Assembly: GCF_001423905.1 (NCBI RefSeq)
Contig: NZ_LMPQ01000001.1
Span: 409,512 to 473,511, forward strand
Direction: 5' to 3'
DNA: 64,000 bases
Source: Frigoribacterium sp. Leaf186
GTDB taxonomy: Bacteria; Actinomycetota; Actinomycetes; Actinomycetales; Microbacteriaceae
Positions 25,584-34,336 of the stretch are shown here, piece after piece. Under the pieces are notes generated by a model. It was not told where the DNA came from. It saw only the letters and a program-made list of their open reading frames with translations, and made no database searches. Position numbers and translations under genes: made by a program. Position 1 is the stretch's first letter, and each line of letters starts with the position of its first letter.

Positions 25584-27251
25584 TCACTTCGCCTGCGAGT
25601 AGTCGTCGACGACGGCGACCGTCACCGGGAACGCCACGGGTGCGTCACCGAACAGCAAGCGCCCGGCCTCGACCGCGCTCTCGGTCACCAGGACGGCCAC
25701 CTCGTCGGCCACCGCCGCGGGGGCGTGCACGACGACCTCGTCATGCAGGAAGAACACGAGGTGCGGTGCGTCGAGCGCGGCGCCCCACCGGGCGTGCAGA
25801 CGTCGACGGAGGGCGCCCATCCAGCACAGGGCCCACTCGGCCGCCGTCCCCTGCACGACGAAGTTGCGGGTGAAGCGTCCCCACGAGCGGGCGTCGCGGT
25901 CGGCCGGGCGCACGCCCATCTCGGGCGGGAGGGCGCCGGCGGCGACCCCGACGTCCCCGACGGCGCCCGGGTCGTCGGACGGCCGCGGCGAGCTTCGCCC
26001 GAGCAGCGTGTCGACGACTCCCCCGGCCTCGCCCGTGCGGGCCGCGGCCTCGACCAGCGCCATCGCGTCGGGGAACCGTCGGGCCAGGCGCGGCACGAGC
26101 CGACCGCTCTCGCCCTGCGTCGCGCCGTACATGGCGCCCAGCATCGCCACCTTCGCCTCGGCCCGCGACGCGACGGCGCCGCTGGCGACGATGCCCTCGT
26201 AGAGGTCGCCCGCCCCCGCCCGGGCCATCGCCCGGTCGCCGGACAGCCCGGTCAAGATGCGCGGCTCGAGCTGCGAGGCGTCGGCCACCACGAGCCGCCA
26301 GCCGGGGTCGGCCACGACGGCACCGCGGACCGCCCTCGGCAACTGCAGCGCGCCTCCTCCGCTGGTGGCCCAGCGGCCGGTGACGACGCCGCCGGGCACG
26401 TAGTCGGGCCGGAAGCGTCCGTCGCGCACCCAGGCGTCGAGCCAGGTCCACCCGTTGGCCACGAGCAGCCGCTGCATCTTCTTGTAGCGGAGAAGGGGCT
26501 CGATCGCGGGGTGCTCGTGCCGTTGGAGCTCCCACTGACGGGTCGACTGGACGAGGACGCCTGCCCGGTTGAGCGCCTTGACCAGCTCGGCCGGGGAGTC
26601 CGGGTTGAGGTCGGGGGCGCCGAGGGCCCGCCGCACCTCGTCGAGGGCCGTGCGCATGCGGGCCGGGCGCTCGCCCGGCGACGGCCGCGGCCCGAGGGCG
26701 GCGGTGAGCAGCTCGTCGTGCACCCGCGGCGACCACGGGATGCCCCGGTGCCGCATCTCCACGGCGATCAGCGCCCCGGTCGACTCCGCGGCGACGAGCA
26801 GTTCGAGCCGGCCGCGCGTCGGCGACGCCTCGACGGCCTCGCGCTGCGCCACGAACTCGCCCACCGGGTCGGGCAGCGAGTCGGGCACGACCTCGAACAG
26901 GCCGTCCGACTCGCCAGGTGCCGCCTGGGCGACGTCCCAGGGCCCCGGTCGGGGTCCACCTGACGCGAACCCGGGCGTCGCCGTCGACGCCCTCAGGACG
27001 GCGTGGACGAGCCGCAGGTCGACGCAGCGGGCCACCGTCACCCCGGCGTCGAGGAGGCGCGGGTACCACCGCGGGGTGTCGTCCCAGACCCAGCGGGGCG
27101 AGTGGTCGTGCTCGAGCCGGGCGACCCGGGGCGCCAGGTCGGCCGCCGCGATCGTCTCGACGCCCGCCACCTCGAGCCGGCCCGACGGTCCGCGCTCGAA
27201 GCGGGTCAGCTCGACGTCGCCGTCGGGCAGGCGACGCAGCAGGAAGAACAC
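25584..27251 (-). CDS. Family-A DNA polymerase (bifunctional 3'-5' exonuclease/polymerase type)
   Basis: This 555-residue protein has the polymerase core of Pol I. Motif A is VVADASQLEPRIL with the metal Asp, motif B is KVAMLGAMYGATQGESGRL, and motif C is FLHDEVVVHAP. The N-terminal ~190 residues correspond to a degenerate exonuclease region (WVWDDTPRWYPRLLDAGV, CVDLRLVHAVL), and there is no 5' nuclease domain. Actinobacteria commonly carry this shorter enzyme in addition to full-length PolA, probably for repair or gap filling. Both catalytic Asp residues of the polymerase site are present, so activity is expected. Confidence 0.9.
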   Translation of the reverse strand: MFFLLRRLPDGDVELTRFERGPSGRLEVAGVETIAAADLAPRVARLEHDHSPRWVWDDTPRWYPRLLDAGVTVARCVDLRLVHAVLRASTATPGFASGGPRPGPWDVAQAAPGESDGLFEVVPDSLPDPVGEFVAQREAVEASPTRGRLELLVAAESTGALIAVEMRHRGIPWSPRVHDELLTAALGPRPSPGERPARMRTALDEVRRALGAPDLNPDSPAELVKALNRAGVLVQSTRQWELQRHEHPAIEPLLRYKKMQRLLVANGWTWLDAWVRDGRFRPDYVPGGVVTGRWATSGGGALQLPRAVRGAVVADPGWRLVVADASQLEPRILTGLSGDRAMARAGAGDLYEGIVASGAVASRAEAKVAMLGAMYGATQGESGRLVPRLARRFPDAMALVEAAARTGEAGGVVDTLLGRSSPRPSDDPGAVGDVGVAAGALPPEMGVRPADRDARSWGRFTRNFVVQGTAAEWALCWMGALRRRLHARWGAALDAPHLVFFLHDEVVVHAPAAVADEVAVLVTESAVEAGRLLFGDAPVAFPVTVAVVDDYSQAK

Positions 27252-27271
27252 GGTCCGATCATCCCACCGCG

Positions 27272-27350
27272 GGCCGACACCGCGGGCCGCCGCCGGCCGA
27301 CACCGCAGGGCCGCCGCCGGCCGACACCGCAGGGCACCGCGGGCCGACGC
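27272..27350. repeat. About 24-bp GC tandem repeat
   Basis: GGCCGACACCGC followed by GGGCCGCCGCC is repeated about three times (units starting near 27272, 27295 and 27319), then decays. It lies in the gap between the DUF1684 gene and the polymerase gene. Confidence 0.75.
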
Positions 27351-27376
27351 CCCAGGCCGTCACCGACGGCCCGCGC

Positions 27377-28255
27377 CTAGTGCAGGGGCTGCCCGGCGAC
27401 GTCCACGACGTTCTTCTCGCCCGCCTCGATCGGCACCGTGAAGCGGTTCTGGGCGGGCGGGATCGGGCAGTTGAAGGCGTACGAGAAGGCGCAGGGCGGC
27501 AGGACGGCCCGGTTGAAGTCGAGCGTGATGGTGCCGTCGCCGTTCGGGGTCGGGAAGAGGAACCGCCCGACCGAGTACGTGCTGTCACCGTTGGTCGCGT
27601 CGCCGAAGACGAGCTGCAACCGGTCGCCGTCCCCCGACGGGAACGCCGCGAGCTCGTGGTCGACCCCGTCACGCGTGAACCGGATGAGCCCCGGCAGCGG
27701 CTTCGGTCGGCTCAACTCGAGGTCCTTCTGGTGGCGGATGTCGATCTGCGCGTCGGGCGCGGTCGGCACGAAGTCGGCCGTGACCACCCAGTCGGGGTCG
27801 AACGGGAACGCGTCGATCGACCCGAACCCCGTGACGGCGTCCGAGGCCGAGTCCCAGACGCGTAGTGCGTAGCCCGTGTGGTCGTCGTTCGCGATCACCG
27901 TGCCGGTCGTCGTGGCCGAGAACCTGAGCGCACTCGGCGTCATCGCGTCGTCCCCGGCCACGATCACGGTGCCGTCGACGAGGTCCCCGTCGATGTGGAT
28001 GCCGTCCGCGGCGGTCGCCGTGAGGGCCAGCCCCGACACGCCCTGCGGCGTCGGAGCCCAGCGACCCGGCACGCCCCAGACCGTCTGCTCGTGGTCGACC
28101 CACTGCGTTCCGGTCAGGGCCAAGGGGCCCTGCGCCGAGACGGCGCGGGTGCGGCGCAGGGCGTGGAAGCGGTCGAGTCCGGCCTGGCCGGCCGCCGTGC
28201 CGGACGCGTCGTCGGCTCGGCTCCCGCCGTGGTTCTCGGGCGTGACGTCGGTCAT
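27377..28255 (-). CDS. DUF1684 family protein
   Basis: This 292-residue soluble protein matches DUF1684. It contains the family's C-terminal hallmark PPCAFSYAFNCPIPPAQNRF with two Cys, preceded by TITLDFNRAVLP and YSVGRFLFPTP. The N-terminal half (RFHALRRTRAVSAQGPLALT, GVPGRWAPTPQGVSGL) is also typical. Function is unknown, with a beta-rich fold. The ATG at 28255 has AGGAGGAA directly upstream, so it is preferred over the longer frame. It lies downstream of the flavin reductase/monooxygenase pair on the same strand. Confidence 0.88.
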   Translation of the reverse strand: MTDVTPENHGGSRADDASGTAAGQAGLDRFHALRRTRAVSAQGPLALTGTQWVDHEQTVWGVPGRWAPTPQGVSGLALTATAADGIHIDGDLVDGTVIVAGDDAMTPSALRFSATTTGTVIANDDHTGYALRVWDSASDAVTGFGSIDAFPFDPDWVVTADFVPTAPDAQIDIRHQKDLELSRPKPLPGLIRFTRDGVDHELAAFPSGDGDRLQLVFGDATNGDSTYSVGRFLFPTPNGDGTITLDFNRAVLPPCAFSYAFNCPIPPAQNRFTVPIEAGEKNVVDVAGQPLH

Positions 28256-28360
28256 CGTTCCTCCTGGGGTCTGACGGGGGTGAACGCCGAGGAGGCTCGG
28301 TTCATGCCCCGACGCACGGCACGGGCTCGAGGCCTGCACCGCGCCTCCTCGTCCGGCGGC

Positions 28361-29002
28361 TCAGGACTGCGGGTCGTCGCCGCGCACGGCGAGGCGACGG
28401 AGCTGCTCGTCGAACGGGACGACGGTCGCGAACGGGTCGTCCGCGCCGCCCTGGTGCCGGTCGACCAGCTCGGCGAACTCCCCCGCGGCACGCGTGACGC
28501 GCTCGGGCAGCGTCGTCGAGGTGCCGTCGCCCTCGCCCCAGTCCTCGGACGCCGCGAACACCGAGGTCGGCACGACGATGGCCTGTAGGTAGGCGAAGAG
28601 CGGACGCACCGCGTACTCGAGGGCGAGCGAGTGCCGGGCCGTGCCCCCGGTCGCCGCGATCAGCACGGGCGTGCCGGTCAACGCCTTGCGGTCGAGCACG
28701 TCGACGAACGATTTGAACAAGCCGCTGTACGACGACGAGAACACGGGCGTGACCGCGATGACGCCGTCGGCGGTCGCCACCTCCTCGAGGGCCTTCGCGA
28801 GGGCAGGAGGCGCGAAGCCGGTCAGCATCGCGTCGGTCACCTCGTGCGCGAGGTCGCGCAGGTCGACCACCTCGACCTCGACGAACGACCCGCGACCGAC
28901 GAGGTCACGCGTCGTGGCCTCGACGAGGCGGTCGGCGAGCAGGCGGGTGGACGACGGCTGGCTCAGCCCGGCGGACAGGGCGACGATCTTCTTGGTGCTC
29001 AT
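28361..29002 (-). CDS. NADPH-dependent FMN reductase (CE1759 type)
   Basis: Flavodoxin-like flavin reductase of 213 residues that would supply reduced FMN to a partner monooxygenase. Family features are the N-terminal strand-loop KIVALSAGLSQPSSTRLLAD, TPVFSSSYSGLFKSFVDVLD for flavin binding, and GTPVLIAATGGTARHSLALE. It follows the LLM monooxygenase by 19 bp; the gap carries AGGAGG as part of the recurring AGGAGGCGCGG motif, here serving as ribosome site. The pairing with an LLM partner (CE1758/CE1759 arrangement) is a known two-component flavin system. Confidence 0.9.
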   Translation of the reverse strand: MSTKKIVALSAGLSQPSSTRLLADRLVEATTRDLVGRGSFVEVEVVDLRDLAHEVTDAMLTGFAPPALAKALEEVATADGVIAVTPVFSSSYSGLFKSFVDVLDRKALTGTPVLIAATGGTARHSLALEYAVRPLFAYLQAIVVPTSVFAASEDWGEGDGTSTTLPERVTRAAGEFAELVDRHQGGADDPFATVVPFDEQLRRLAVRGDDPQS

Positions 29003-29021
29003 GCCGCGCCTCCTGCGGTCC

Positions 29022-30158
29022 TCAGCGAGCGGACGACGCGACCAGGGCGTCGTGCGCGGTGGGTGCGGTGGCGGACTCCGCCGTGCGGGCCGCGGCCTCG
29101 ACGAGCGAGGCGTGCGTGGGGGCGTCGGGCACGTCGGCGGGACGGTTCGCCGCGAACTCGCGGCGCAGGACGGGCACCACCTCGCTGCCGAGGATGTCGA
29201 GCTGCTCGAGGACCGTCTTGAGCGGCAGGCCGGCGTGGTCCATCAGGAAGAGCTGGCGCTGGTAGTTGCCGACGTAGTCACGGAAGCCGAGGGTGCGGTC
29301 GATGACCTCCTGCGGGCTGCCGACCGTGAGGGGGGTCTGGCTCGTGAAGTCCTCCATGCTCGGGCCGTGACCGTAGACCGGAGCGTTGTCGAAGTACGGT
29401 CGGAAGGTCCGCTTGGCGTCCTGCGAGTTCTTGGCCAGGAAGACCTGGCCGCCGAGGCCGACGATCGCCTGGTCGGCGCGGCCGTGGCCGTGGTGCTCGA
29501 ACCGGGTGCGGTAGAGCTCGACCATCTGCTTCGTGTGCGAGGCGGGCCAGAAGATGTGGTTCGCGAAGAAGCCGTCGCCGTAGTAGGCGGCCTGCTCGGC
29601 GATCTCGGGGCTGCGGATCGAGCCGTGCCAGACGAAGGGGGCGACGCCGTCGAGGGGGCGGGGGGTCGCCGTGAAGCCCTGCAACGGGGTGCGGAAGTGG
29701 CCCTTCCAGTCGACGACGTCCTCACGCCAGAGTCGGTGCAGCAGGGCGTAGTTCTCGATGGCCAGGTTGATGCCCTGACGGATGTCCTTGCCGAACCACG
29801 GGTAGACCGGGCCCGTGTTGCCCCGGCCGAGCGTCAGGTCGACGCGGCCACCCGCGAGGTGCTGCAGCAGGGCGAAGTCCTCGGCGATCTTCACCGGGTC
29901 GTTCGTCGTGATGAGGGTGGTGGCGGTGCTCAGCACGATGCGCTCGGTCTGCGCGGCGATGTAGGCCAGCAACGTCGTCGGGCTCGAGTTCACGAAGGGC
30001 GGGTTGTGGTGCTCGCCGGCGGCGTAGACGTCGAGACCGACCTCTTCGGCCTTCTTGGCGATCGTGACCATCGCCCTGAGGCGCTCGCCCTCGGTCGGGG
30101 TGACGCCGGTGGTCGGGTCGGTCGTGATGTCGCCGACGCTGAAGATTCCGAACTGCAT
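29022..30158 (-). CDS. LLM-class flavin-dependent oxidoreductase (CE1758 type)
   Basis: Luciferase-like monooxygenase of 378 residues using reduced flavin from the downstream reductase. Typical segments are QFGIFSVGDITTDPTTGVTP, VYAAGEHHNPPFVNSSPTTL, RVDLTLGRGNTGPVYPWFGK and FVWHGSIRSPEIAEQAAYYG. The substrate cannot be read from sequence. It is the first gene of the pair. Upstream is an AT-richer patch with the palindrome TGCATGCA (30188-30195) and a CATGC-GTTT-GCATG inverted repeat (30180-30193) that could be an operator. Confidence 0.9.
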   Translation of the reverse strand: MQFGIFSVGDITTDPTTGVTPTEGERLRAMVTIAKKAEEVGLDVYAAGEHHNPPFVNSSPTTLLAYIAAQTERIVLSTATTLITTNDPVKIAEDFALLQHLAGGRVDLTLGRGNTGPVYPWFGKDIRQGINLAIENYALLHRLWREDVVDWKGHFRTPLQGFTATPRPLDGVAPFVWHGSIRSPEIAEQAAYYGDGFFANHIFWPASHTKQMVELYRTRFEHHGHGRADQAIVGLGGQVFLAKNSQDAKRTFRPYFDNAPVYGHGPSMEDFTSQTPLTVGSPQEVIDRTLGFRDYVGNYQRQLFLMDHAGLPLKTVLEQLDILGSEVVPVLRREFAANRPADVPDAPTHASLVEAAARTAESATAPTAHDALVASSAR

Positions 30159-30497
30159 TGCTCCACCTTAGAACATCTACATGCGTTTGCATGCACTTCG
30201 GTGAACCGCGTGGTGGGGCGCGGCATTCCCGTGGTGCTCGACTGCTGACGGGAACGCGCAGCGGGTGACGCCGCACAGGCCGAGTCTTGGCCTCTCGTGT
30301 GGACTGCACCGCGTCGGCAATGCAGGGCTGGTGTCGCACCCCGGTCGCCCGGGCCCGGAAACGCGGGGCCCGCCCGGAAGAGCGCAGCAGGAAGAAGGAG
30401 TTACCCGCACGGCGGCGGCAAGCTCGCGGCGAAGTGCGACGGGGTGCGACGGATCGGGGCGGGGCGGGGCGGGTCGGGCCGGGCGGTGGGCGGCCGT
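30159..30497. promoter_or_regulatory. Intergenic region with operator-like inverted repeat
   Basis: The first 40 bp is AT-richer and carries CATGC-GTTT-GCATG at 30180-30193 overlapping TGCATGCA, placed like an operator for the monooxygenase gene. Near 30390-30405 is AGAAGGAGTTACCCGC, a member of the dispersed GGAGTTGCCG repeat family. No gene is seen. Confidence 0.4.
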
Positions 30498-30866
30498 TCA
30501 GGCGAGGGGGGCGAGGCGCAGCCACCGCTCGGCGACCTGGGCCTGCGACACGGGCCCGTCGCCGTCGCGGTCGATCTGGGGCGAGTCGAACTCGACCCAC
30601 CAGGTGCGGGCCGAGCCGCCGATGGCCGAGACGCCTTGCCAGGCGCTGCCACCGGCCCGGACGACGATGCCGGTCGGACCGTACGGGAAGGGCGTGGCGG
30701 GGTCTTCGTCGGAGTCGAGCACGTACACCTGCGCCCCGACCCCCATGCGCGGCGGGCCGGGTCGCCCGTCGTCGTCCGAAGGGTCGCCCCAGGGGTCGCC
30801 GCCCCAGGCGTCGGGGTCGGGGTCGCCCTCGGGCCGTCGGGGCCGTTTGGTGAACATGGTCGACAT
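30498..30866 (-). CDS. Hypothetical acidic protein
   Basis: This 122-residue protein has no recognised domain. It begins with a basic TKRPRRPEGDPD stretch, then a Gly/Asp/Trp/Pro-rich low-complexity segment (DAWGGDPWGDPSDDDGRPGP). A compact C-terminal domain follows (VGAQVYVLDSDEDPATPFPY, GGSARTWWVEFDSPQIDRDG, AQVAERWLRLAPLA) that looks like a small beta-barrel with a final helix. Start codons at 30878, 30866 and 30857 are possible, none with a strong ribosome site. It lies next to tRNA-Met. Confidence 0.6.
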   Translation of the reverse strand: MSTMFTKRPRRPEGDPDPDAWGGDPWGDPSDDDGRPGPPRMGVGAQVYVLDSDEDPATPFPYGPTGIVVRAGGSAWQGVSAIGGSARTWWVEFDSPQIDRDGDGPVSQAQVAERWLRLAPLA

Positions 30867-30970
30867 CGTGCCATGCACGGCCGGCGTGGTGCCACGACAC
30901 GGCGGAGCTCCCAGCAGCCCCGAGGCCGGGCGTCGCCGGCACCGGCGGCCGGCCGCCGCGGCACGACGGG

Positions 30971-31044
30971 TAGGGCGGACGGGACTTGAACCCGTGACCG
31001 ATCGATTATGAGTCGACTGCTCTAACCGGCTGAGCTACCGCCCC
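30971..31044 (-). tRNA. tRNA-Met (anticodon CAT, elongator type)
   Basis: On the minus strand: acceptor GGGGCGG pairs with CCGCCCT (G1-U72 wobble, as in actinobacterial elongator tRNA-Met). D-arm AGCTCAGCCGGTTAGAGC, anticodon loop CTCATAA with anticodon CAT, T-loop GGTTCAAGTCC, discriminator A. The initiator-type features are absent. CCA is not encoded. Confidence 0.93.
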
Positions 31045-31101
31045 TCGCGTCGACCCACCGGCGCGAGCCGGGGTCGGCCGGGGCGGTGCCGCGGTCGACC
31101 G

Positions 31102-32385
31102 TCAGTGCGCGCGGTCGGACGCCGCGTCGGTGGAGGGGACCACCGGCTGACCACGATACAGGCTCTCGAACACGCTCAAGGTGCGCTCGATGTCGTGCCC
31201 CTCGATCATCTTGAGGCTCGCCCGGCGCATGGCGAGGTAGTCGTCGTCGCTCTTCGTCAGCACCGTCGTGAGCTTGCCGGCGAGGTCGCGGCTGTCGCCC
31301 GGCTCGAACAGGTAGCCGTTCTCGCCTTCGTCGACCAGGTGAGGCAGCGCCATGGCGTCGGCCACGACGATGGGCAGGCCCGACGCCATCGCCTCGAGGC
31401 TGGCGATGCTCTGCAGCTCGGCGATCGACGGCATCGCGAACACCGTCGACTCGGTGAGCGTGCGGCGCAGCTCGTCGTCGGAGAGGTAGCCGGCGAACGT
31501 GACGACGTCGGCGAGCCCCAGGTCACGGCTGGTCGCCTGCAACTGCTTGAAGAGGTCGCCGCCGCCGACGATGGTCAGGGTGGCTCCGAGCGCGGGGTCG
31601 AGCAACGTCATGGCGCGGAGCAACACGTCGATCTGCTTCTCGGCGGTGACGCGGCCCACGAACACGATGCGGTTCGCCTCGGGTCGGGTGGTGAGGGCGG
31701 TGTAGTGGCTGGCGTCGATGCCGCACGAGACGGCCAGGACGCCGGTGACAGCCACGGACTTCTCGAGGAACGTCGCGGCCTTCTGCGTGGGCGTCGTGAT
31801 CGCGGCGGCCTTGTGGAACGTCTTGCTGGCGTCGTTCCAGGCGATCTGGGTGGCCTTCGCGCGCAAGCCCTTCGGCAGGCCGGTGTGCTCGAGCAGGTTC
31901 TCGGGCATGAAGTGGTTCGTCGCGACGATGCGGACGCCGCGGCGCTCGGCGACCTGGGCGACCCCGCGGCCCATGACGATGTGCGACTGGATGTGGACGA
32001 CGTCGGGGTGGATCTCGTCGAAGATCTTCTCGGCGTGCTCCTGCACCCGCCACGGCGTCGCGAAGCGCAGCCAGTCGTGCAGCGGCCAGCGCGTCGAGTA
32101 GAGCCGGTGCACGGTCAGGGTGACGCCGCCGTGCTGTTCGAAGAAGGTGCCGTGGTGTCGGCTCGCCGCCGGCACCATGAGGTGCACGTCGTGGCCGCGC
32201 TGCGCGAGCCCGACGGCGAGCCGTTCGGTGAAGTTGGCCGCGCCGTTGACGTCGGGCGGGAACGTGTCCCCGGCGATCAGGACGGTCAGGCGGTCGGACG
32301 AGCCCGAGGAGGCGCGGGTGGCGTCGTCCGCCGAGCCTGCGTCGACGGGGCGGCCGGGTTCCGAGGGCGTCGGGGCGGTGGTCAC
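31102..32385 (-). CDS. GT4-family glycosyltransferase
   Basis: GT-B fold glycosyltransferase of 427 residues. The N-terminal domain begins after a ~30-residue polar leader with TVLIAGDTFPPDVNGAANFT, the donor-site Gly loop. The C-terminal domain has RIVFVGRVTAEKQIDVLLRA, TLTIVGGGDLFKQLQA, and the E-x7-E-like SIAELQSIASLEAMASGLPI motif. It probably adds a hexose or mannose to a lipid or polysaccharide at the inner membrane face. The closest named relatives in actinobacteria are phosphatidylinositol mannosyltransferase-like enzymes, but the substrate is not certain. Confidence 0.85.
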   Translation of the reverse strand: MTTAPTPSEPGRPVDAGSADDATRASSGSSDRLTVLIAGDTFPPDVNGAANFTERLAVGLAQRGHDVHLMVPAASRHHGTFFEQHGGVTLTVHRLYSTRWPLHDWLRFATPWRVQEHAEKIFDEIHPDVVHIQSHIVMGRGVAQVAERRGVRIVATNHFMPENLLEHTGLPKGLRAKATQIAWNDASKTFHKAAAITTPTQKAATFLEKSVAVTGVLAVSCGIDASHYTALTTRPEANRIVFVGRVTAEKQIDVLLRAMTLLDPALGATLTIVGGGDLFKQLQATSRDLGLADVVTFAGYLSDDELRRTLTESTVFAMPSIAELQSIASLEAMASGLPIVVADAMALPHLVDEGENGYLFEPGDSRDLAGKLTTVLTKSDDDYLAMRRASLKMIEGHDIERTLSVFESLYRGQPVVPSTDAASDRAH

Positions 32386-32480
32386 GGTTCGTGGCGTCTT
32401 TCTCGTGCTCGGTGGCCGGTGTGGCGCGTCACGCGGTCGACGGGTGGTGGAGCCGTCGGTCGCGACGACCCCACGCTAGC

Positions 32481-33395
32481 TCAGGCTCGGGTCTGCGGAT
32501 GGTATTTGGCGAGCTGGAACACGCCGTAGACGGCCACCGCCGCGGCGATGACGAAGAAGACCCCGGCGACGGGCGGCGCGTTCTGCGCCTCGCCCAGCAC
32601 GACGATGCCGATGCCGACCGCGATGAGCGGGTCGACGACCGTGAGGCCGGCGATGACGAGGTCGGGCGGGCCGGACGAGTAGGCGTTCTGCACGAAGTAC
32701 CCGCCGAGCAGGCCCGCCGCGAGGAGGAAGACGATGCAGACGATCGTGAGCCAGTCGAAGTTGCCCGCGAAGACGCGGTTGAGCACGACCTTGGCCAGGG
32801 TCGCGACGAAGCCGTAGAGCACCCCGGCGGCGATGATGTAGAAGAGCGCGCTGCGCCGGCGTCGCAGCAAGGCGAACGCGATGCCCAGCACGGCCCCCAC
32901 GACGGCGAGGATGACGAGCACGGTGACGAGCTGCCGGGTCGTGATCTCGGGCTCGATCGCCGTGAACGCCGCGACCGTGACGAACAAGCCGACGCCCCCG
33001 ACGCAGAACAGGATGGCGCGCTTGGCGCGGCGGTCGAGTCGCCGACCGGTGGACCGCGAGTTGAGGACCGCCGTGATGACCAGCGCGACGGCGCCGAGGG
33101 GCTGCACCACGAGCAGCGGGGCGATGCGCAGGCTGGTGAGCTGGAAGAGGATGGCGAGCCCGAGCAGCAGCGTGCCCATGACCCACGAGGGTCGGCCCAC
33201 GAGCGCGAGCACCTGCCGGACGTTCATGCCGCTCTGCGCGGCACCGATGCGACGTTCGACCTTGGCGACCCCGCGGTGCTGCAACTGGGCACCGATCGAG
33301 AGGAACACCGCGCCGATCAGGGCGATGGGGATGCCGAGGGCCTGGTAGGGGGTCAGCGAGACCTGCTGGGTGAGATCCCCGATGTCCGTCGTCAC
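32481..33395 (-). CDS. DMT/EamA-type membrane transporter
   Basis: This ~304-residue polytopic protein has about ten hydrophobic helices, first GIPIALIGAVFLSIGAQLQH and later GTLLLGLAILFQL, PLGAVALVITAVL, LVTVLVILAVVGAVLGIAF and VVDPLIAVGIGIVVLGEAQN. The two-fold repeat and the PLG/VVDPL motifs fit the drug/metabolite transporter superfamily. The substrate is unknown. The GTG at 33395 is favoured over 33404 because a TAGCGT -10 box lies 7 nt upstream and there is no ribosome site. It is divergent from def with 41 bp between start codons. Confidence 0.82.
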   Translation of the reverse strand: MTTDIGDLTQQVSLTPYQALGIPIALIGAVFLSIGAQLQHRGVAKVERRIGAAQSGMNVRQVLALVGRPSWVMGTLLLGLAILFQLTSLRIAPLLVVQPLGAVALVITAVLNSRSTGRRLDRRAKRAILFCVGGVGLFVTVAAFTAIEPEITTRQLVTVLVILAVVGAVLGIAFALLRRRRSALFYIIAAGVLYGFVATLAKVVLNRVFAGNFDWLTIVCIVFLLAAGLLGGYFVQNAYSSGPPDLVIAGLTVVDPLIAVGIGIVVLGEAQNAPPVAGVFFVIAAAVAVYGVFQLAKYHPQTRA

Positions 33396-33402
33396 GGCGT
33401 CC

Positions 33403-33408
33403 ACGCTA
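33403..33408 (-). promoter_or_regulatory. -10 box of the DMT transporter gene
   Basis: On the minus strand this reads TAGCGT, 7 nt before the GTG at 33395. It probably gives a leaderless or near-leaderless transcript. Confidence 0.45.
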
Positions 33409-33424
33409 GCGCCGTGGCGCTGGA

Positions 33425-33430
33425 TAGTCT
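33425..33430 (+). promoter_or_regulatory. -10 box of def
   Basis: TAGTCT lies exactly 6 nt before the def ATG, so the transcript probably starts at the initiation codon. Confidence 0.55.
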
Positions 33431-33436
33431 GGACGA

Positions 33437-34003
33437 ATGGCCGTTCGACCGATTTCCCTCACGGGTGACCCCGTGCTCCACTCCCCCGCCTCCGAGGTGA
33501 CGGTCGTCGACGACGACCTGCGCACCCTCGTCGCCGACATGTTCGAGACCATGGACGCCGCGCCCGGCGTCGGCCTCGCGGGCCCGCAGGTGGGCGTCGG
33601 CAAGCGCCTCTTCGTCTACTCGTGGACCGACGACGACGGCGAGCTCTGGCGGGGCGTGGCCATCAACCCGACGCTCTGGCAGAGCCCCCTGTCGATCGAG
33701 CCCCTCGACGACGAGTCCGAGTCCGAGGGGTGCCTGTCGGTGCCCGGCGAGAGGTTCCCGCTGCGACGGGCCGACGGCGTCGTGCTGCGCGCCACCGACC
33801 TCGACGGCCACGAGGTCGAGATCGAGGCGTGGGGCTGGCTCGCCCGCGTCTTCCAGCACGAGTACGACCACCTCGACGGCGTGCTCTACGCCGACCGGCT
33901 CGAGCACCCCTTCCACAAGGCGGCGGCCAAGGCCGTCCGCAAGAAGGGCTGGGGTCAGCCGGGCGGCACCTGGCTGCCGGGCGTCGACCACCTCGAGGAC
34001 TGA
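33437..34003 (+). CDS. def: Peptide deformylase
   Basis: Removes the N-formyl group from new proteins; metal enzyme of 188 residues. All three motifs are present: GVGLAGPQVG (Gly-x-Gly-Leu-Ala-x-Pro-Gln), EGCLSVPG with the metal Cys, and QHEYDHLDG with the two metal His and catalytic Glu. Motif 1 has Gly where Ala is common, still within the family range. It is monocistronic, followed by a strong hairpin, and appears leaderless. Confidence 0.96.
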   Translation: MAVRPISLTGDPVLHSPASEVTVVDDDLRTLVADMFETMDAAPGVGLAGPQVGVGKRLFVYSWTDDDGELWRGVAINPTLWQSPLSIEPLDDESESEGCLSVPGERFPLRRADGVVLRATDLDGHEVEIEAWGWLARVFQHEYDHLDGVLYADRLEHPFHKAAAKAVRKKGWGQPGGTWLPGVDHLED

Positions 34004-34025
34004 CGGCCCCCGAGCCGACCCCGAG

Positions 34026-34070
34026 ACGACGGAGGCGCGTCCTGCGAACCGCAGGACGCGCCTCCGTCGT
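34026..34070. terminator. 21-bp hairpin after def
   Basis: ACGACGGAGGCGCGTCCTGCG pairs perfectly with its complement around a 3-nt AAC loop. It separates def (plus) from tRNA-Asn (minus) and can act in both directions. The stem includes the GGAGGCGCG motif. Confidence 0.8.
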
Positions 34071-34117
34071 TCTCATCCCCGCTGCGGGCCGCACGGCACC
34101 GACGGCAGGAAAGAGAA

Positions 34118-34147
34118 AAGGCCCAGAGGGTGGAGCCTCTGGGCCTT
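34118..34147 (-). terminator. Rho-independent terminator of tRNA-Asn
   Basis: On the minus strand AAGGCCCAGAGG pairs with CCTCTGGGCCTT around a 6-nt loop and runs into TTCTCTTT. This is a classic intrinsic terminator 2 bp after the tRNA. Confidence 0.88.
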
Positions 34148-34149
34148 CG

Positions 34150-34222
34150 CTCCCCGAGTTGGACTCGAACCAACAACCTGCCGGTTAACAGCCGGCTGCT
34201 CTGCCAATTGAGCTATCGAGGA
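34150..34222 (-). tRNA. tRNA-Asn (anticodon GTT)
   Basis: On the minus strand: TCCTCGATAGCTCAATTGGC, anticodon stem CCGGC-TGTTAAC-CGG with anticodon GTT, T-loop GGTTCGAGTCC, 3' end TCGGGGA-G. The acceptor stem pairs fully with one G-U. A TAGAGT -10 box lies about 45 bp upstream on the minus strand. Confidence 0.95.
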
Positions 34223-34336
34223 ATGGCAACCGCCTCGGACCTTCGTCCGTGACAGCGGAGACAACTCTAGCAAAGATCTGAGGGCCCGACGGACCACGGT
34301 GGCGACCCGGCGCGTCGGACCGTCGTGGGCCGGGCC

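Noticed and set aside
25475-25600. Short frame starting MTDPAEKSQLCNTCERDHCP
   Set aside because: The Cys spacing is suggestive, but the frame runs into an Arg/Pro-rich shadow of the polymerase gene and has no natural stop; it overlaps the DUF3145 promoter region.
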